Position numbers and translations under genes: made by a program | The notes under the pieces: generated by a model | Database searches by the model: none | What the model saw: the letters and a program-made list of their open reading frames with translations, nothing else | Told to the model about the DNA's origin: nothing | Source of the DNA: an uncultured Bacteroidia bacterium | Lineage (GTDB): Bacteria; Bacteroidota; Bacteroidia; J057; CALDDN01 | NCBI GenBank assembly: GCA_937936615.1 | Contig: CALDDN010000033.1 | Location: 1-59,000, forward strand | Reading direction: 5' to 3' | DNA: 59,000 nt | Shown: in pieces, positions 1 to 7,149 of the stretch | Layout: the number at the start of each line of letters is the position of its first letter | Position numbering within the stretch: position 1 is the stretch's first letter

Positions 1-1
1 T

Positions 2-1066
2 GGCACGCCGCCCTATGCCCTTCGGTGGTCGTCGGGCGGAACGGGCGAAAAGCTGGAAAATTTGGGTGAGGGCAAATTTTCGGTGAGCGTTACCGACGCC
101 AAAGGCTGTGAGGCGACGGGCGAGGTGGTGCTGGTGCGGCCCACACCATTTCAGATACAGAAACAAATTACAGACGTCCAGTGTCCGCAAGGTAAAGATG
201 CTGCTATTCGGCTGATCCTGACCGGTGGCACCGAACCTTTTACATTCAAGTGGTCGACCGGTGCGACGACCAAAGACCTGACCGGTATCGGGGCAGGCAG
301 CTACAGTGTAACGGTATCCGATGCCCAAGGCTGCTTGGCAACTGCTGAAGCCACCCTCAAAGACCGTGAACTACCGGAACTGCGTGCCGAAGTCAAATCC
401 GTTTGTCCCGGTCAGAAAGTGGATTTGGATGCCGGACCGGGCTACAAGTCCTACAAGTGGTCTAACGGCTCGACCGAGCGCGTGCTTGCAGTTCGCGAGG
501 CGGGCCTCTATTCGGTCGAGGTGGTGGACGAACGCAACTGTAAGCTACGCTTGGGGCCGGTCAACATTGCAGCGGGCACCGCCCCTGCCGACCTGCAGAT
601 TCGCGTCCAGGGCGACAGCCTCATCGCCGGCGAGGCCGCCCAATACCAGTGGTTCCTCAACAACGTGCCCCTCGATGGAGCCATCCGGCGTACCCTCGTG
701 GCCAGCAAAGCCGGTTCTTATAAAGTCAAGCTCACGAGCAGCGACGGCTGCAGTGGCCTTTCGGCCTCGGTCAACCACACCCCCCGCCGCCAGGTCGATG
801 AGTCGAAGCTGCCCAAAGTCAACCTCTACCCCAACCCGACCGTGAGCAACACCACCCTGCAGATTTCCAACATCCTCAGCCCCATGGAGGTCATCATCCG
901 GGACCCAAACGGATCGGTGGTCTATCAGAAGAACATCAGTGCACTCAACCCTACATTCGAAGAAAATATCGTTGTGCGCAAGGCTGGCGGGCCTGCCGGC
1001 ACTTACCGCATGACCCTGCGTTCCAAAGATTTTGAAGAGGTCAAAACCATTTTCGTTCGCGATTGA
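2..1066 (+). CDS. SprB-repeat surface protein with T9SS type A sorting domain (5' truncated by window)
   Basis: The frame is open from the first bases, so only the C-terminal ~350 residues are present. Two or more copies of a ~40-residue SprB-like module are visible. They have the pattern GTxPxxxxWSxGxxTxxLxxLxxGxYSVTVxDAxGC, at about residues 1-36 and 70-112, followed by a related Ig-like stretch with the WSNGST motif. The last ~80 residues (KVNLYPNPTVSNTTLQI... ending in a basic beta-strand) match the T9SS type A C-terminal sorting domain, which directs export across the outer membrane and attachment to the surface. In gliding Bacteroidota such repeats form large adhesins. The stop codon overlaps the start of the next gene by one base, suggesting translational coupling. 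The true length and N-terminus cannot be known from this window. Confidence 0.85.
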   Translation, partial: GTPPYALRWSSGGTGEKLENLGEGKFSVSVTDAKGCEATGEVVLVRPTPFQIQKQITDVQCPQGKDAAIRLILTGGTEPFTFKWSTGATTKDLTGIGAGSYSVTVSDAQGCLATAEATLKDRELPELRAEVKSVCPGQKVDLDAGPGYKSYKWSNGSTERVLAVREAGLYSVEVVDERNCKLRLGPVNIAAGTAPADLQIRVQGDSLIAGEAAQYQWFLNNVPLDGAIRRTLVASKAGSYKVKLTSSDGCSGLSASVNHTPRRQVDESKLPKVNLYPNPTVSNTTLQISNILSPMEVIIRDPNGSVVYQKNISALNPTFEENIVVRKAGGPAGTYRMTLRSKDFEEVKTIFVRD

Positions 1067-1587
1067 TGCGCCTGCTCCTTGCTTTGCTGTTCCTGTGTGT
1101 GAATCTGAGCGGTCTGCGTGCCCAGGACGATATCCGCTTCGATGAGGACATGACCGACTTTCGCGACAAGCAGGAAGCCATCCTCAAACTCATCGAACGC
1201 CAGCGATTCGCCGTGCAGCGGCTTACCGAGCGCGTCGATCTCAACGAAAAAGCCCAGCTGCAGATCACTCATTTTCTCAGTTTTCCCAAAAACGTCAAGG
1301 CCTACCGCGACAGCAGCTTGCGTGTCGTGGAAACAATCCGCAAGCGAAACGACGAGCTGATGACAGAAATCCAGGGCCTGTACTACGAGTGGTTCCGTTA
1401 CCAGCAGGATTTGCTTTCGATTTACGCCCGATTTGGCGAACTTCGGCTTGCCAACCGCCTCAACGACGAACTCAAGGACTTTTTGCGCACCTACCGCCAG
1501 CACATGGACTCGCTCAGCAAGCAGGCCGATCGCGTCGAAATGATCTACAAGGAATGCGACTTCCTCCTGGCGGCCAAGCTCAAGTGA
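1066..1587 (+). CDS. Small secreted helical protein, unknown function
   Basis: This 173-residue protein has a clear signal peptide (MRLLLALLFLCVNLSGLRAQ, likely cut after ~20 residues). The rest is a charged, largely helical body with coiled-coil-like heptads (for example ILKLIERQRFAVQRLTERVDL). No known domain is recognised. The ATG start at 1066 shares its A with the TGA of the upstream SprB-repeat gene, so the two are almost certainly co-transcribed and coupled. Position and export signal suggest a periplasmic or surface accessory of the adhesin, which is inference only. A TTG three bases upstream is an alternative start but less likely. Confidence 0.7.
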   Translation: MRLLLALLFLCVNLSGLRAQDDIRFDEDMTDFRDKQEAILKLIERQRFAVQRLTERVDLNEKAQLQITHFLSFPKNVKAYRDSSLRVVETIRKRNDELMTEIQGLYYEWFRYQQDLLSIYARFGELRLANRLNDELKDFLRTYRQHMDSLSKQADRVEMIYKECDFLLAAKLK

Positions 1588-1599
1588 ATTCGGAAATGC

Positions 1600-2526
1600 T
1601 CAGAAATAAATAGCATGCCCCCGCCAGCCGCTGCGGCTGTTCCACTCGAGCGCGGGGGCAGGCAGCTTGACGGCTTGTAGAGCGAAAAAGAGCAGCCGCA
1701 GCCCCCGCCGCCGCGTCGGGATGGCCAGCCAGTCGATGTCCACGCTCAGGAAATACCGCCGGTACTCGCGGGCGCGAATGTCAGCCCATGACTCGCTGCC
1801 GTAGCCGCCAACCATTCCCGCGCCCCCCAAGCCAACAGCCCCACTCAGCCACCGGCAGCGTCCCCACCACCGGCCGGGCGAAGCAGTCAGCCAGTAGGTC
1901 TGGCCGTTGTAGTCCTTGAGCAGACGTTCGGGCAGGCTGCGACCCAACAGGTCTGGAGCCTGCGCCGCCCAAGGGGTCGGCCATGCACTGAAGCGCAGCA
2001 GTATGCGCTGCTCGCGCCACAGCAGGTGGTTGCCTGCAGCCAGCCCGCTCCCCGCTGCATTGAACGCCAGGTCGGCCCATGAAGCCCCATAGTCGGGTGA
2101 AAAGCCGTCGAAAAACTCGATGGGAAGTTGAAACAGAAATCCACTTAGTCCGCCGTAGAGCAGCTGGCTGCATTCCGAGGCACCAGCCCAGCGCAGACTG
2201 GCCATGAGGCTGCGGCTCACGTGGTAGGCACCGTAGCTGTGGCCTAATTTGTCGAGCTGCAGCCATTGGCGGCTGTCGTCGAACCACCGGAACGCCCCCC
2301 CTAGGCCGCTGCCGTACCAGGCGATGCCCAAGCCGGCGTAAGTGGCCACCGTCAGCCCGCCCGCTACCCCCACCACCAGTCCGATGCGGCCCCGGTGCAG
2401 GCTGTCTGCCGGTTCCAGAACAGGCTGGGCCGGCAGGTTTTTATTTACCGTTAAAATAACCTTGAGTACAAGAAATAACCTGATAAGGGCGGTTGAAAAT
2501 TTTTTGTCATGAAGCAGAAAAAACAT
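1600..2526 (-). CDS. DUF2279 family protein
   Basis: I place the start at the ATG at 2526, giving 308 residues. It is followed by a hydrophobic export or anchor segment (ALIRLFLVLKVILTVNKNLPAQ); an in-frame ATG at 2613 would only add an AT-rich leader. The body has the features of the Bacteroidota DUF2279 family (YfiM-like). It contains WFDDSRQWLQLDKLGHSYGAY near the start, then a small-residue membrane-like stretch, GASWADLAFNAAGSGL, and SLPERLLKDYNGQTYWL. Function is unknown in the family; an envelope location is likely. It ends 13 bases from the convergent upstream neighbour. The first ~60 codons lie in markedly AT-rich DNA compared with the GC-rich remainder. Confidence 0.75.
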   Translation of the reverse strand: MFFLLHDKKFSTALIRLFLVLKVILTVNKNLPAQPVLEPADSLHRGRIGLVVGVAGGLTVATYAGLGIAWYGSGLGGAFRWFDDSRQWLQLDKLGHSYGAYHVSRSLMASLRWAGASECSQLLYGGLSGFLFQLPIEFFDGFSPDYGASWADLAFNAAGSGLAAGNHLLWREQRILLRFSAWPTPWAAQAPDLLGRSLPERLLKDYNGQTYWLTASPGRWWGRCRWLSGAVGLGGAGMVGGYGSESWADIRAREYRRYFLSVDIDWLAIPTRRRGLRLLFFALQAVKLPAPALEWNSRSGWRGHAIYF

Positions 2527-2684
2527 GCGAAAGAAATACCCTTCAAGTATTTGTGTACTGAATGCGGAAAGCGTGTAGTACCGATTGGCTGTCAATATTA
2601 ATTTTTTCTGCAAATTGAAAAGAATGCCGTTCGTTGGACTTGTCGCGGTTTCAAGGTCATAAACGTGAATTTATCAGTAGCATA

Positions 2685-2714
2685 ATAAAAAGACAGCCCC
2701 ATCGGGGGCTGTCT
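2685..2714 (-). terminator. Rho-independent terminator of the M43 protease gene
   Basis: A perfect 10-bp stem (AGACAGCCCC / GGGGCTGTCT) with a 4-base loop occupies 2691-2714. Read on the minus strand it is followed at once by TTTTATTAT. It lies 44 bases after the stop of the minus-strand protease gene, the expected place for an intrinsic terminator. Confidence 0.85.
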
Positions 2715-2757
2715 TGCACAAGCTGAATTATGAAGAGCACGGATGACCGGGCAGGCC

Positions 2758-5034
2758 TCAGTTCAGCACAATTTTTCGGCTGAAGAGGCGGCCTTCGGCT
2801 TCGAGGCTCAGGGTGTAGAGGCCTGCGGGCAGGCCGCCAAGATCGAGGTGCAGCTCGTGCTCGCCGGCAGGCAGCCACTCGGTGGGCTGCTGCTGGACGC
2901 GGCGACCCGTCAGGTCGTAAAGCTTCCAGTTCAGGGCAGCAGGTCGGTCGAGGTTGAGCAGAACCGATGTCTGGCCGGTGGTAGGATTGGGTGCTACCTG
3001 CAGACTGCGTTCGAGGGCTTCGGTCCAGCCCGGACGTGAAACGCCACCACCTATCGAGGTGTCGCGGACGCTGATGCCGTCGACGTAGAGGTAGTTACCA
3101 AAGCCCGATTTGGCGTTGAACTTGATCATGAAAGTCTGGGCCGTGCCCAGAGCGGCTGTCAGGTCGATGTCGGCCGTGCTCCACTCGCTGGCACTGGTGG
3201 CCTGGTGCTCGCCGCCGCTGCCGTTGGGGCCTGAGTTGGCGCGGCGGATCGTGGTGCGCAGCTGATCGCCGCCCCGCCGCCAGACGCTGCGCCAGGTAGC
3301 CCCGCAATCGGTGCTGACCAGCACATCGAGCGTGTCGTTGTAGATGAAGGGACGGGCAAAGACCGTCCGCTCGTTCGAGCCGGGTTGCGGCTTGGGGGTG
3401 TTGTTCTGGTAGACGAGGTTGGAATAGGAGTAGTCGAAGCTCAGCCCTACCGAGTCGATGCCGCTGCGGTCGAGCAGGGGCGAGATCAGGCCGTCTTCCT
3501 CGAAGTACTTGCTGTAGGAAAAGAAGTTCATCATCATGCAGCCGGTGCCGTTGGCCATGCGGGCGTAGGAATTGGCACGGGCCGAGCGTGCCCACGTCAG
3601 GCGGGGGGCCATCGAACCGGCATCGCGGTTCTCGATGATCCAGTCGCGGCTGAAATCGGCCTGGTCGCCGTCGAAGTTGTAGTTGAACGGCAGGGGGCGG
3701 GCAGCTGGCACGACGGTGATGAAATCGGTTTTGGTAATGGTATCGCGGGCACCGGAGCGGTTTTCGACGATGAGCGTCACGCTGTAGGTACCGGGCGCAT
3801 CCCAGCGGACGCTGGGCACGGCTTCGGTCGAAGTGGCGGGCGTGCCGCCCGGGAACTGCCACTCGAAGCGGCTGGGCTGGCCCATGCTGTAATCGAGAAA
3901 CGTTACGGGCGCACCGGCACAGGTGTAGAGCCGGTCGGCCCAGAAATTGGCGCGAATGATGCGGGACAGACCTCCAGCCCCTGTGCTTTCCAGATTCTGG
4001 GGGGTATAGAGGTTGTAGCGGTGGCGGAAGGCGGGCTGGCGGTCCGGGTCGAGCGAGGACCACATGCGCTCGGCCTGACCCAGCGAAAAGTGGTTGCACA
4101 GCCCGCTGGGCGAGGTATAGTCCATGTAGAGTCGGGGCCATTCGGGGAGATTAGGGTTGCCTAGGTCGCAGTGCTTGAGTCGTACGGAGGGGTCTTTGAA
4201 AACCAGGTCCTGTACGGGCGGCGTGTCGCAGACCTGATCGCCCGAATTGCGGCAGTCCTGGGTTCCGCAGCCCCCTTGGAAGGGGTGATACACGTGGAAA
4301 ATGTGGCCCAGTTCGTGGGTGGCGGTGGCATCGTAGCTTGTTGAAGTGCCGACCGTGCCCCAGGTGCTGTTGATGATGACGCAGCCGTCGTTGGGGATGA
4401 CGGGCTGCCAGTCGGGGAAGTGCGCGTAGCCGCCGAGGCGGTCTTCGGGCCGTGAACCGACGATCGAGTTGACGAGCCAGATGTTCATGTACCGCTCGGG
4501 GTCCCACTGGCGGGCAAAGCTGCCCTTGACGATGTCATTGTGGTCGGTACGGCGGAAGTTGACGTACTCCGGCCCGTAGTAATAAACGATGCCATTGAAG
4601 GGGGTGCCGTCGGGGTTGGTCGTCGAGCCGTCGGGTCGGCGGGTGGCCAGGCTGAACTCGATCCGCGTATCGACGCCGGCCATGCTGAAGCCTCGCGTGC
4701 CCGGTACGTTTCGGAAGTCGTTAAACAGCTCGATCAGCTGGCTGATCACCTGCTGGGCACTGAGGCTGTCGCGGCGGCGCTCGCCATCGCCGTAGATCAC
4801 GTGCACGACCATCGGAATGATGTATTCCGAAGCGGTCGGGTAGGGCAGTTCAGCGCGTTTGCGGGCTGCCCAGCGTTCGCGCAGGGCCTGGATTTGCTGC
4901 GCAAGCGCATCGCCTTGGGCGCGAAATTCAGGTGTATCTTCGGGTTCAGGTGTACCGCATCGCAGGTGAATGTGCTGGCCAATGGCCGGTGCTGCCAGCA
5001 GCAGCAGCAAGGATAGAAAAACGAGCTTCCTCAT
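2758..5034 (-). CDS. Secreted M43 (pappalysin-like) zinc metalloprotease with PKD domain and T9SS type A sorting signal
   Basis: The protein has 758 residues from the ATG at 5034 (signal peptide MRKLVFLSLLLLLAAPAIGQ). A metzincin zinc site lies near residues 240-250, reading HELGHIFHVYH, and a Met-turn region reads YMDYTSPSGLCNHFSLGQ. Cysteines typical of M43 follow the zinc site (GGCGTQDC, QVCDTPP). A PKD-like domain follows (WQFPGGTPATSTE ... YSVTLIVENRSG, roughly 380-445), then a beta-rich domain and a C-terminal type A sorting domain (VAPNPTTGQTSVLL ... GLYTLSL). It is predicted to be exported by the T9SS and to cleave extracellular protein. The usual glycine of HExxHxxGxxH is replaced by histidine, which may alter activity. 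A start five codons upstream (5049) is possible. Confidence 0.9.
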   Translation of the reverse strand: MRKLVFLSLLLLLAAPAIGQHIHLRCGTPEPEDTPEFRAQGDALAQQIQALRERWAARKRAELPYPTASEYIIPMVVHVIYGDGERRRDSLSAQQVISQLIELFNDFRNVPGTRGFSMAGVDTRIEFSLATRRPDGSTTNPDGTPFNGIVYYYGPEYVNFRRTDHNDIVKGSFARQWDPERYMNIWLVNSIVGSRPEDRLGGYAHFPDWQPVIPNDGCVIINSTWGTVGTSTSYDATATHELGHIFHVYHPFQGGCGTQDCRNSGDQVCDTPPVQDLVFKDPSVRLKHCDLGNPNLPEWPRLYMDYTSPSGLCNHFSLGQAERMWSSLDPDRQPAFRHRYNLYTPQNLESTGAGGLSRIIRANFWADRLYTCAGAPVTFLDYSMGQPSRFEWQFPGGTPATSTEAVPSVRWDAPGTYSVTLIVENRSGARDTITKTDFITVVPAARPLPFNYNFDGDQADFSRDWIIENRDAGSMAPRLTWARSARANSYARMANGTGCMMMNFFSYSKYFEEDGLISPLLDRSGIDSVGLSFDYSYSNLVYQNNTPKPQPGSNERTVFARPFIYNDTLDVLVSTDCGATWRSVWRRGGDQLRTTIRRANSGPNGSGGEHQATSASEWSTADIDLTAALGTAQTFMIKFNAKSGFGNYLYVDGISVRDTSIGGGVSRPGWTEALERSLQVAPNPTTGQTSVLLNLDRPAALNWKLYDLTGRRVQQQPTEWLPAGEHELHLDLGGLPAGLYTLSLEAEGRLFSRKIVLN

Positions 5035-5199
5035 GGAACTGTGAACCATTCAGGGAACAAAAAGATATGCCGAAGTTGTGGGGTTTCTCTGGGCGGGACC
5101 TCGGGGTACGGCAGGCGTATCTTTGGTCAATCTGATGCAAAGTAGTCAGCCGCGGCTTGGGATGCAAGTTTTGCCGGCCAAGTGGTCAAAATGTATGTC

Positions 5200-5460
5200 C
5201 TATCGGCGGCGCGGGCTTAGCTTGTAAATCAGCCAGACAACGACCGAGACACAGCCCAGCAGGGCGGCTGCCGCCGTCAGGAGCGGGCGTTTGAGTTCGA
5301 GCCAGCGGTCGGCCTGCCGCCCCAGCAGAACAAACGCCACCAGAACGGCCGCCGCCTGAATGCCAATCCCTGAGTAGTGCGCGGCTTGGGACCGCCAGCT
5401 GCCGCCCAGGTGGGCGGTGTCGGGTTCAGCGTCCTGCGATGGGTCCGGTTCGGGGTGCAT
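5200..5460 (-). CDS. AtpZ/AtpI family membrane protein
   Basis: This is an 86-residue protein with two membrane segments (HYSGIGIQAAAVLVAFVLLG and LLTAAAALLGCVSVVVWLIY). They are joined by the RQADRWLELKRP loop, the pattern of AtpZ/AtpI proteins. Those proteins are associated with F1Fo-ATP synthase assembly or Mg/Ca transport. I favour the ATG at 5460; a TTG at 5535 would overlap the bactofilin stop codon by four bases and add 25 residues unlike the family. The usual neighbours (atpB, atpE) are absent. Here it is the last gene of the M23 peptidase-bactofilin cluster. Confidence 0.75.
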   Translation of the reverse strand: MHPEPDPSQDAEPDTAHLGGSWRSQAAHYSGIGIQAAAVLVAFVLLGRQADRWLELKRPLLTAAAALLGCVSVVVWLIYKLSPRRR

Positions 5461-5531
5461 GCGTTTGGGGGACGCTGGGTCGAATTGAAAGTGAGCAGAA
5501 AAACGAATGAGACGACCTTGCCGGCATCCCG

Positions 5532-6023
5532 TCAATTGGCTTTGGCCTTGGGGGCTTCGCCACCGTTGAGATTCAGCTCGGGCAGGGGTATGTCTTTGAC
5601 GAGGCTGCCCAAAGGCATGCGCTGCAGCTTCTCTTTGGCCTCGTGGCCCATTTCGATGTGTCCCGTGAAGATGGCCCCATCCTGCACGGCCAGGCGTTGA
5701 GTAACGGTTTCGCCCTGCACGCGGGCCGAATCCTGGAGCTGGAGCAGTTCGCGTACCAGCAGGGTACCGCTAATCTCGCCCGCCACCGTGGCATTGATGG
5801 TATCGATGCTGCCTTCCACCCGGCCTTTTTTGCCGATCACCACGCGAGCCTTGCACACGAGGTTGCCCACCAGTCGGCCTTCGATGCGCACATCGCCCGC
5901 GCTTTCCACGTTGCCATGTACGGTCATGCCCGCTGCGATTGTGCTAAGGGCTGCTTCGGTGCTGGCAGTGGGGGTGTTCTTGTTCGCTGGTGGAGCTTTT
6001 TTATCCGATTTCGATCCAAACAT
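5532..6023 (-). CDS. Bactofilin (polymer-forming cytoskeletal protein)
   Basis: The protein has 163 residues. After a short disordered Lys/Ala/Thr-rich N-terminus comes the right-handed beta-helix typical of bactofilins. Hydrophobic/glycine rungs run from about residue 30 to 140 (AAGMTVHGNVESAGDVRIEGRL, then NLVCKARVVIGKKGRVEGSI, then NATVAGEISGTLLV). Bactofilins form cytoplasmic filaments that position cell-wall enzymes. The gene directly follows a membrane-anchored M23 peptidase, the pairing known from CcmA/LmdC-type shape modules. I chose the ATG at 6023 because MFGSKSDKK matches usual bactofilin starts; an ATG at 6038 adds five residues. Confidence 0.9.
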   Translation of the reverse strand: MFGSKSDKKAPPANKNTPTASTEAALSTIAAGMTVHGNVESAGDVRIEGRLVGNLVCKARVVIGKKGRVEGSIDTINATVAGEISGTLLVRELLQLQDSARVQGETVTQRLAVQDGAIFTGHIEMGHEAKEKLQRMPLGSLVKDIPLPELNLNGGEAPKAKAN

Positions 6024-6138
6024 AAAATTCAGTCTCAACTTGGGCAGTGTTTTTCACAGTTTTCAAATATAGTTCATTTACATCCACGGCCTGTGGATTA
6101 AGGCACGTAATCTGGTGTTAAGCTCCGGGTGGAGCGGC

Positions 6139-6993
6139 TTAATAGCGGCGGTAGTCAAGGTAGAGCAGGGGATCAATGGGCCGTCCCTGGTGCCACAGTT
6201 CGAAGTGCAGGTGGGGGCCGGTGGAGTTCTCGCCGCTGTTGCCGATCACGGCGATGGGTTCGCCCGCCTTGACGAAGTCGCCTGTCTTTTTGAAGTTGGT
6301 TCGGTTGTGCTTGTAGAACGAAACAAACTGCTGGGCGTGGTGGATGCCGATTACATGGCCTGTTTCGGTGGTATAGTCCGAAAAGATTACGTAGCCATCG
6401 GCCACGGAGCGCACCAGCTCGCGGGCAGGGGCTGCCAGATCGATGGCAAAATGCTGGTCGGCTGGCCGGAAGGTGTTGGTCAGGAAACCCGTCTCAAGGG
6501 GCCGCACCAAACGGAAGGGGGGGGCTTTGCTCTGGGAGGCGAAACGCACCTTCGGGCTTTGGACGGAAGCTGGCGGGTCTGCGGGAGCTGCCTCGGTGGC
6601 CGGTTGCACTTCGGGACGGGCACCTGCTGCTGGCAGCGTGGCGGCGGCAGGTTTACTGCTGGGGCTGTCCACGTCGGTAACCCGCAGCATGCTCTGGATC
6701 ACCGAGTCGCGCTGGGCGATCTTGCTTTCCATTTCTTCGACTTTGAGCAGGAGCAGTTCCTGCTTGCGCTGCAGCTCCGTATCGGTGTAGCCCGGAATGA
6801 GTTCACGGATGCGGGTATAGAAGATCAGTACCGTTGTCAGAGCGACCAGCAGCAGAGCTGCGCCCCCGATCAGGGCATAGAACGTGCCCCGACGCAGCAC
6901 ATACTCGCCGTGCTGCTCGTAGGTTTCGGCATGCAGAATCGTCAGCCGGTAGGGCTGGCTCAGGTGTTCACGCAGGCGTTGCCATCGAGTCAT
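6139..6993 (-). CDS. Membrane-anchored M23 (LytM) peptidoglycan endopeptidase
   Basis: This is a 284-residue protein with an N-terminal cytoplasmic stretch, one transmembrane helix (about 38-60), a coiled coil (about 70-105), a Pro/Ala-rich linker and a C-terminal LytM domain. The zinc ligands are present: H181 and D185 (HFAID) and the GPHLHFE motif near the end. It is expected to cut peptide crosslinks of peptidoglycan in the periplasm. It lies 115 bases upstream of bactofilin in the same direction, so bactofilin probably localises it to shape the cell. The ATG at 6993 is preferred; 6,994-7,062 is open but looks like leader. Confidence 0.9.
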   Translation of the reverse strand: MTRWQRLREHLSQPYRLTILHAETYEQHGEYVLRRGTFYALIGGAALLLVALTTVLIFYTRIRELIPGYTDTELQRKQELLLLKVEEMESKIAQRDSVIQSMLRVTDVDSPSSKPAAATLPAAGARPEVQPATEAAPADPPASVQSPKVRFASQSKAPPFRLVRPLETGFLTNTFRPADQHFAIDLAAPARELVRSVADGYVIFSDYTTETGHVIGIHHAQQFVSFYKHNRTNFKKTGDFVKAGEPIAVIGNSGENSTGPHLHFELWHQGRPIDPLLYLDYRRY

Positions 6994-7149
6994 AAGGCAA
7001 AATTGGGCTTTATTGACCGTTGGACCACATTTTGATGCAACATTGCCGTAATTTGTAAGCAAAACAGGCGTTGTTTCATTTAGTTCAGGTCAGCTTAGAG
7101 CAGGGCAGGCCCTGCTTCATGCCGAGCCGGCCCCTGTAGTCCAAAAACA

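Noticed and set aside
7049-7055. TAATTTG as a promoter for the PorW/SprE-like gene
   Set aside because: It is a base short of the consensus, lacks a -33 element at good spacing, and lies 95 bases before the start.
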